64,000 bases of DNA from NCBI GenBank assembly GCA_007026445.1, contig VDMD01000012.1, forward strand, positions 620,001-684,000. The letters are read 5' to 3'. Numbering within the stretch: the first letter of the stretch is position 1; the number at the start of each line of letters is the position of its first letter. Made by a program: the position numbers and the translations under genes. Source of the DNA: Schizophyllum amplum. Taxonomy: Eukaryota > Basidiomycota > Agaricomycetes > Agaricales > Schizophyllaceae. The notes under the pieces are model-generated. The model was not told the DNA's origin. It did no database searches and saw only the letters and a list, made by a program, of their open reading frames with translations. Below are positions 58,637 to 64,000 of the stretch, piece after piece.

Positions 58637-59722
58637 TTAGTTGTACGACCACGAGACTGTAAGGGATATCATGTCAGGGAGCGCTCCTTGCGAAGCACGG
58701 AAGGGACGTACTAGACTCGACACCGTCGTCAAGAACACCAATGGCCTGGAAGGCAGCGACGGAAAGGTCGATGTCCTGGCCAGTCGTGCACGTCGGGCAG
58801 GTGTCAGCGACGGTGACGTCGACGGACTGCCCGGTCTTGGTGTTCGTGATGTGGACGGACTTGCCGCAAATATCGCCCGAGCGGCTGTACTCGTCCGGGG
58901 TCATGGCGGCGACGTAGTCGCTGTCCGCGTGCACGGTGCCGCAAGAGCCGGCGACACCGTTCTGGTAAAAGTACGTGGCACTGCAGCACGAATGAGCATA
59001 CGCGCGGTAAACGGAAGGGATGATACTTACGTGCCAGTGAGGTCGCCGCTGCCGCCACTGCTGGTGGAAGTGGTAGCAGGGGCCTCCGACGAAGAGGTCG
59101 TCGCGGGTGCCTCGTATGAGGTCGTCGGCTCCACGTAAGTCGAGGTCGGCTCCACGTAGGTCGAGGTCGGCTCCACGTAGGTCGAGGTCGGCTCCGCCTC
59201 GACAGAAGAGCTCGTCGAAGCCGGGGCAGCCTCAGACGACGACTCCTCATCATCGTCGCCCTCGTCTTCATCGCAGTCATCGTACTCGTCGTCATCTTCA
59301 CCGTCCAGGTTCACGTTACCCGACGTGGCGGCAGGCGCGGCGCTGGAGGAGGTAGAAGCGTGAGTCTCGACGGCGGTAGACGACGCGGCAACGGAGGACG
59401 AGATGTTCGCCGGATCGCAGTACGAGGCACGGTTGGCCGCAAGGGTCTCGGTGGCAAGCATGGGGTGGCAGCAATCGTCGAAGAACTGCGTGTTGTGCTG
59501 GTTCTGGCAGCCGATGGCGAGATAACGGGTGTGGTATGTATCGTAGTTCTCGAGGTAACCCTCAGCGTACGAGTCCGGCCTAAGCGACAATCAATCGGCT
59601 GTGAAGTGATCGCAGCAGGGTACTCACTTGTCACGGCGCGCATGGCTCCAGACGGAGTTCATGGGGAGCGCCTGGACGGCGGAGAGGGTGGCGAGAGCAG
59701 CGACAAAGGTCGAGGCGAACAT
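58637..59722 (-). CDS. Secreted expansin-like protein with double-psi beta-barrel (DPBB) domain
   Basis: Signal peptide MFASTFVAALATLSAVQALP. Next is a short Cys-containing N-terminal domain (DSYAEGYLENYDTYHTRYLA, then GCQNQHNTQFFDDCCHPMLA). A low-complexity linker holds an acidic run (DGEDDDEYDDCDEDEGDDDE) and a tandem EPTSTYV repeat. The C-terminal DPBB domain reads FYQNGVAGSCGTVHADSDYV, ICGKSVHITNTKTGQSVDVT, VADTCPTCTTGQDIDLSVAA, FQAIGVLDDGV and ends SISWSYN. The conserved Cys and the TxDTCPxC...DLS pattern match barwin/expansin-like (RlpA-like) fungal proteins such as loosenin-type wall proteins, which may loosen plant or fungal polysaccharide. The last exon is short and starts after a 38-48 bp intron. 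Confidence 0.85.
59121..59197. repeat. 24-bp coding tandem repeat in the DPBB gene
   Basis: Three nearly identical units (GTCGAGGTCGGCTCCACGTA-like on the plus strand) coding for EPTSTYV on the minus strand, with a diverged fourth. Copies differ by one or two bases, so the array is probably length-variable. Confidence 0.75.
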
Positions 59723-61064
59723 ATTTGCAGAGCGGTTCGGTGAGAGAAGGGCGGGGTGCAATGAAGGTGCGACTGGAAAGTCGAGGATGTCTTTAAAGAG
59801 GGAATGAACCGCTGTTGGACAAAGGAACGTAAGCGAGCAGGCGCGGATACAGTAAAGAGGGCGCGCACGATGCGGACGCGAGGACAAAACGCGGTGATGA
59901 ACGCGAGAGAAGAAACGTGGAACGAACGAAACGAACCGAGTTCCTTATATACCGGCGCCGGCCGCTCGGCCCGGACTGCGCATTGAAAATCGCCCAAAAT
60001 GACAACAAAACCCTCGAAAACTTCTTTCGGAAAGGCTGTCCCGCTCTGGTCCCGCAGCGCCACACGGCTCTTTCGTTGGCCGACTTCATGACCGACGGCC
60101 CGCAACGTTCGCTTGTCATGCCAGCGTAGTTGTCGTCGGACGCAACGACGAGCTGGCCACGTCTTAAAGCCCTAGCAGAGCAAAGCACGCGCCGAAACCA
60201 AACCATCCATTCAATCGCAGCTGTTTCATTTTGTCACGACAAGCGTAAATTTGGCGGTTGCCATCTCGAGGACCGTCTGGATCTGTCAGACAACCCACAA
60301 GGTGCACCTCGTGGAAGGCCCAATTGAGAGAACAATGACAACGAGGTCCAAGGCCTCTGCCGGTGGCACGCATCCTTCGGGGAGCTGTACGTAAATACAG
60401 GGCGGCGTATGTAACGAACTTGGACTTGGGGAGCTGAAGAAATCGACGAACGGGTGTCGTGACGATGTTGCATCGCGACCAACCCCGCGTCCAAGGCTGT
60501 GAGACCGCTCTCCGTACAGGGCATACATGCCCGGCGCATCATCCACGCATGCACAGTCGAAAGATGTGGGCGAGGGGCGCATCAAGCATGTTGACAACTT
60601 GGCCCGACATGTCGACAAGTCAGAGACGACGGCGGCTTGAAGAGAAGGGTCACGGCGCGGAAGACAGCCAACGCCCGGAATTCGAACACAAAGCGAGCCT
60701 ATTTGCAGCCAGCTGGGCTTTCATGTAGGTTGCGCGCCGAGTGGAGAGGAAAAGGAAGGGTCAAAGTGGCGTCCGCATGAGCTGTACCCGGACATTCGTA
60801 TGGCACGTGCTTGGCGCTCAAAGAAATGGGGTAGCGACAGACACAAAATTGTGGCAGATCGAGGCCAAGAGCAGCGGGCAACGGGTGCGGACACTATTCC
60901 GCGCGGAGGAGGATGGGAAGAAGAAACCGCGCGGAAAATTGGCAAAGTCCAACAATGGGCGAAGTCCGGACCGCCTATTGCTTAGTCATCACCCGCGACC
61001 GCGCTTTGCCACTTTGTGCGCTCCCGCTCCCGCCACTGGCAGGACACATTGAAATTCAACGAGG
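59723..61064. other. Long divergent intergenic region
   Basis: 1.34 kb between the DPBB gene (-) and the SCAMP gene (+). A minus-strand TATATAAGG at about 59943-59951 lies about 225 bp from the DPBB start, consistent with a long 5' UTR. No conserved frame was seen. Confidence 0.5.
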
Positions 61065-62328
61065 ATGGGTGCGTGGACGCGGCAGATTTATTTGGATGAT
61101 GTGCTGAACGCCAAGGACAGCGGACTACAACCAAAACCCATTTGCTTCCACGCATTCGCTTGACGCGAATCCATTTGACGACCCGGAGGCGCAGCAGTCC
61201 GCCGCCAACGCCGCGCGGCTCGAGGAGCTTGCGGCGCGGGAACGCGACCTCGAGCGCCGCGAGACAGAGCTCAGAAACAAGGCGGAGCACATACGCGTGC
61301 ACGGGAGGAGCAACTGGCCGATCTGTGCGTGCGCGACCCTGAGGCTTTGCGGGGAAGTCGCTAACCGGATTCCCCTACACCTTCTCCCTCACCAGTCTAT
61401 CCCCTCATCTTCCACTCGATCAAGGACGAGATTCCGGAGGCGTCCCAGCCGCTGATCACGCGCCTGTATCAATTGTGGCTGGTGCTGTTCGGGACGCTCA
61501 TCATCAACTTCGTCGCATGCCTCTTCGTGCTCATAGCCGGCTCCTCCAATGGGGGTAGCGACCTCGGCGCGAGTATTGGGTGCGTGGACTAGCGGGTATG
61601 ATGGACGACGCATGCTCACCAAATTGCAGCTACTGCTTCACCATCACCATATTCTCCTTCCTCCTTTGGTATCGGTGCGTTGGCAGGGTTGACAAGGTGC
61701 TGCGCGTTCGCTGACGTAGACAACTTAGCCCAATATACAACGGATACATGAAGGAGCAAGCGTTGTATTACTGTGAGCCTAGATATCGCAACACGAATGA
61801 TTTCGCTGACGCTCTCCAAGACATGTACTTTATCTTCTGTGGATTCCACCTGTTGTACAGCGTCTACATGTGCGTGTATAACATCCCATTTTTGAACCTT
61901 TTGTTGACCCTCTCACAGGATAATTGGCATCCCTAGGTGAGCATCTGCCCAAGCGTTGTCCCGTCCCGATATTCGGGCGCCAAGTCGGCGCCTCAACACC
62001 AGCGCACTACCTCGCAGGGCACGCGCTAACTTCGTCTGTAGCACCGGCTCTGCCGGCTTGATACAAACAATCAATATGTTCTCCGGGGGACACATCGTCG
62101 CTGGCATCCTCGGCACCATCGCAACTGTAGGCTGGGTTTTGCAAGGTCTTGGGAACGCGTTCTACTACCGCCAGGTGCGTAATTGTCCCGCGTGAAGTGT
62201 ACCTCAGTCTTCGCCCGCTAAGTCTTCTACAGATATGGATGCACCACAAAGCCGCAGGGCACACGATGGAGAAGGCGAAGGGGGAGCTCGCGACCCACGG
62301 CGCGAAGGCCTACTTTACGCGCGGCTAA
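61065..62328 (+). CDS. Secretory carrier-associated membrane protein (SCAMP)
   Basis: Tetraspanning membrane protein of post-Golgi and endosomal recycling. The first coding exon is only 4 nt (ATGG, 61065-61068), spliced over 61069-61120 to give MADYNQNPFASTHSLDANPF with two NPF motifs that bind EH-domain proteins. A coiled coil follows (ARERDLERRETELRNKAEHI), then the SCAMP core: FHSIKDEIPEASQPLITRLY, LWLVLFGTLIINFVACLFVL, SYCFTITIFSFLLWYRPIYN, GYMKEQALYYCEPRY, DMYFIFCGFHLLYSVYM, GHIVAGILGTIATVGWVLQG and NAFYYRQIWMHHKAAGH. The stop codon is 62326-62328. The whole frame is intact with seven introns. Confidence 0.92.
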
Positions 62329-62779
62329 AGTTTGCGCTCTGCAGTTTGCTGGCTAGGTGAGCTACCTTTGGAAGCTCATGCGAGCTTCCTGCGGCAGCCG
62401 CCATCGGATTTTGGCCTCCCGCAGGACCGTAGGGGGATTGTACTAGGGTGACTATAGCGGCGCGAGAGGAACTGCGGACTCTTTTACCTTGCAAGTTACG
62501 ATGACTCGGACCGCCGTGCTACTTATTCCAATCACTATCTGAGAGCTGTTTGTTGCATGAATGATCATTGGGTGTTTGAAGGGTCGATTTAGCGTTCAAC
62601 TTTAGCAACGGTTAAACTCAGACTGGTGCAATGCACAGTGGCGAACGGCCCGGATTGTCCGGACAGTTGACCGTTGACGCGGTTGGGTCTGGTTGGGCGC
62701 TTGAGTCGTCGCCAGCTTGTCACCTACCGCCAGTGCGTTCGACGTCTATACGACGTTTATCGTCGAATACTACCCAATC
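62329..62779. other. Intergenic region (COQ11-like promoter)
   Basis: 451 bp between two plus-strand genes. No recognised element. Confidence 0.5.
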
Positions 62780-64000
62780 ATGGCTACAACCTCCGCCAAG
62801 CGAGTACTTGTTGTGGGAGGGAATGGCTTCTTGGGTTAGTAAACCTGATAGCGTCGGCCCGCCCTAAACGTCCCACTACTGCTGCTTATGATTGACGAAC
62901 GCATCTGACGAACTGAACAGGCTCTGCCGTTTGCCGCACCGCGCTTTCGAAGGGAATGCGGGTGACGAGCGTGAGGTATGTCGATCTTGGCACCCTCCGC
63001 ACAGGTAGCTCACCACAGGCGCGTGCAGCTCGTCAGGGCGGCCATGGAAGACGCCCAAGGGGCACACACCAGCGTGGGCGGACAAGGTGCGTGATGTACT
63101 CCTATACCAGATACTCTGTCTGATTTACGGAACCACAGGTCGAGTGGCGCAAAGCCGATGTCCTTGCTGACGATCGCGCCGAATTGCAGGCCGTTCTCGC
63201 GTCCTCCCCGCCCTTCTCCGCTGTTGTACACACGCTTGGCACGCTCTTTGAAGGCGGGGAGTACAAGCAGGATGTACGCGACGGTAAACCGCTCGCCCTT
63301 CTCAAAAACCTGCTCCCCGGGTCGCGCAATCCCCTCAAGCGCGATGCGCGGTGGAGCTATGAGACGATGAACAGGCAAAGCGGTGAGTGGATATTCGCTG
63401 CGGCAATCCTTCCAGATCCATCTGCCTGCAAAAGCGACATGTTATGTGTTCTGACTTGCGCTTCCTAGCGTCAAACGTACTCTCCACTATCCTCTCCGCG
63501 CGCAAGCCGACGCTGGAAGACAAGTTCGCCTTCGTGCTGCTCTCCGCAGAGGACATGTTCCGGCCACTGGTACCCGAAGGATACATCACGAGTAAACGCG
63601 CTGCAGAACGCGATATTGCCGCAACTATCGAGAGGGAAGGCGCTCATGTGCGTGGTGTGTTCGCACGGCCAAGTGAGTTTCTCGTTGTTTCTCTGGCTTT
63701 TCTCCCCTCCGTCTGGTTTTCGCTTGCTGCATTTCCTTCCGGCTTGACCTCCGCTGTGGGCGCAGTGACGGACGAACTGGTTCGCAGTCTGCGTCCCTCA
63801 TATGTTCGCTATACTGCGTATGAGCAGGGTTGCTGCAGATAACATTTGTATTTCCCCTCCTTTGTTGTGAGCCTCCATTCATCCTCTGACCACGCCCTCC
63901 CCACGCTCTCCCGCTCTGAGAACTCACGCGACTTGGGCGGAGGGTTGGCATTCACCGGCATGCTTCTCGCCTTCATTGACATATTGACCTACACGTTTAT
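62780..64000 (+). CDS. COQ11-like atypical short-chain dehydrogenase (NAD(P)-binding), 3' cut by window edge
   Basis: Mitochondrial relative of NDUFA9/Coq11 proteins, linked in yeast to the coenzyme Q synthome. The start MATTSAKRVLVVGGNGFLGS holds the Rossmann GxxGxxG motif, split by an intron at 62835-62920. Then SAVCRTALSKGMRVTSV, PAWADKVEWRKADVL, SAVVHTLGTLFEGGEYKQD, ARWSYETMNRQSASNVLSTI, FAFVLLSAEDMFRPLVPEGY and ITSKRAAERDIA, which contains the YxxxK-like catalytic pair of the SDR fold (Y..SK). After FARP the next exon is unclear, and the sequence ends before the stop. Identity as COQ11 rests on overall pattern, not on a unique motif. Confidence 0.75.

Noticed and set aside
1..64000. Many long antisense ORFs (for example opposite PKA, the EDC4-like gene and the C2H2 gene)
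   Set aside because: They mirror GC-rich codons of real genes, have low-complexity R/P/A/S composition and no family signatures.

Overview
This is a 64 kb piece of a nuclear fungal genome, almost certainly an Agaricomycete basidiomycete and probably a wood-decay (polypore-like) species. Genes are dense, GC-rich and cut by many introns of about 45-60 bp with GTRNGY donors. Long overlapping ORFs on both strands are mostly GC-driven shadows. The protein set is typically fungal: fused NADH-GOGAT, HIS3, MSS51, PAN2, CSM3, DAL5-type permeases, F-box/LRR proteins and tandem M35 aspzincins. I see no rRNA, tRNA, CRISPR or virus-like sequence.

Layout: 0-2.2 kb, 3' end of glutamate synthase (+), convergent with TFB3 of TFIIH (-). 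4.4-5.9 kb, an F-box protein. 5.9-8.7 kb, HIS3 (-) and MSS51 (+) diverging from a shared promoter. 9.0-11.0 kb, SFT2 (+) and glyoxalase II (-). 11.7-12.5 kb, a mucin-like single-pass membrane protein. 13.6-14.2 kb, a small Cys-rich secreted protein. 14.2-16.8 kb, a gene-free island with two inverted-repeat (MITE-like) elements and short repeats. 16.8-20.1 kb, proteasome alpha subunit (+) and PKA catalytic subunit (-). 20.5-26.3 kb, an F-box protein, a multi-pass membrane protein and a DAL5-family transporter, all (-). 27.3-34.6 kb, an EDC4/Ge-1-like decapping scaffold and a MYND protein. 34.9-39.3 kb, two tandem M35 metallopeptidase genes inside a roughly 2.8 kb segmental duplication. 40.6-49.7 kb, an unknown protein, PDCD5, PAN2 and a C2H2 factor. 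51.6-53.1 kb, an Arg/Ser-rich unknown. 53.3-57.7 kb, CSM3, NTM1 and mitochondrial adenylate kinase. 58.6-59.7 kb, a secreted DPBB protein. 61.1-62.3 kb, a SCAMP. From 62.8 kb to the right edge, a COQ11-like protein (cut).

Most genes are unrelated housekeeping functions. Two act in mRNA decay (EDC4-like scaffold, PAN2). CSM3 is a replication-fork protection gene and shares an 86-bp divergent promoter with NTM1; that promoter carries two ACGCGT (MCB) boxes.

Quality warning: at least 25 single-base indels, mostly one base missing from a homopolymer, break conserved genes in the first 34 kb, with MSS51 and the proteasome subunit worst hit. I found none in the genes after about 34 kb. This looks like sequencing or assembly error rather than gene decay, so protein models in the first half should be treated as frame-broken, not as pseudogenes. 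Splice sites were chosen by eye from GT-AG (or GC-AG) signals and family conservation. I did not find a clear new multi-gene system. The most novel-looking items are the membrane protein that overlaps an F-box gene, the tandem protease duplication, the MITE-like palindromes and the MCB-bearing micro-promoter.
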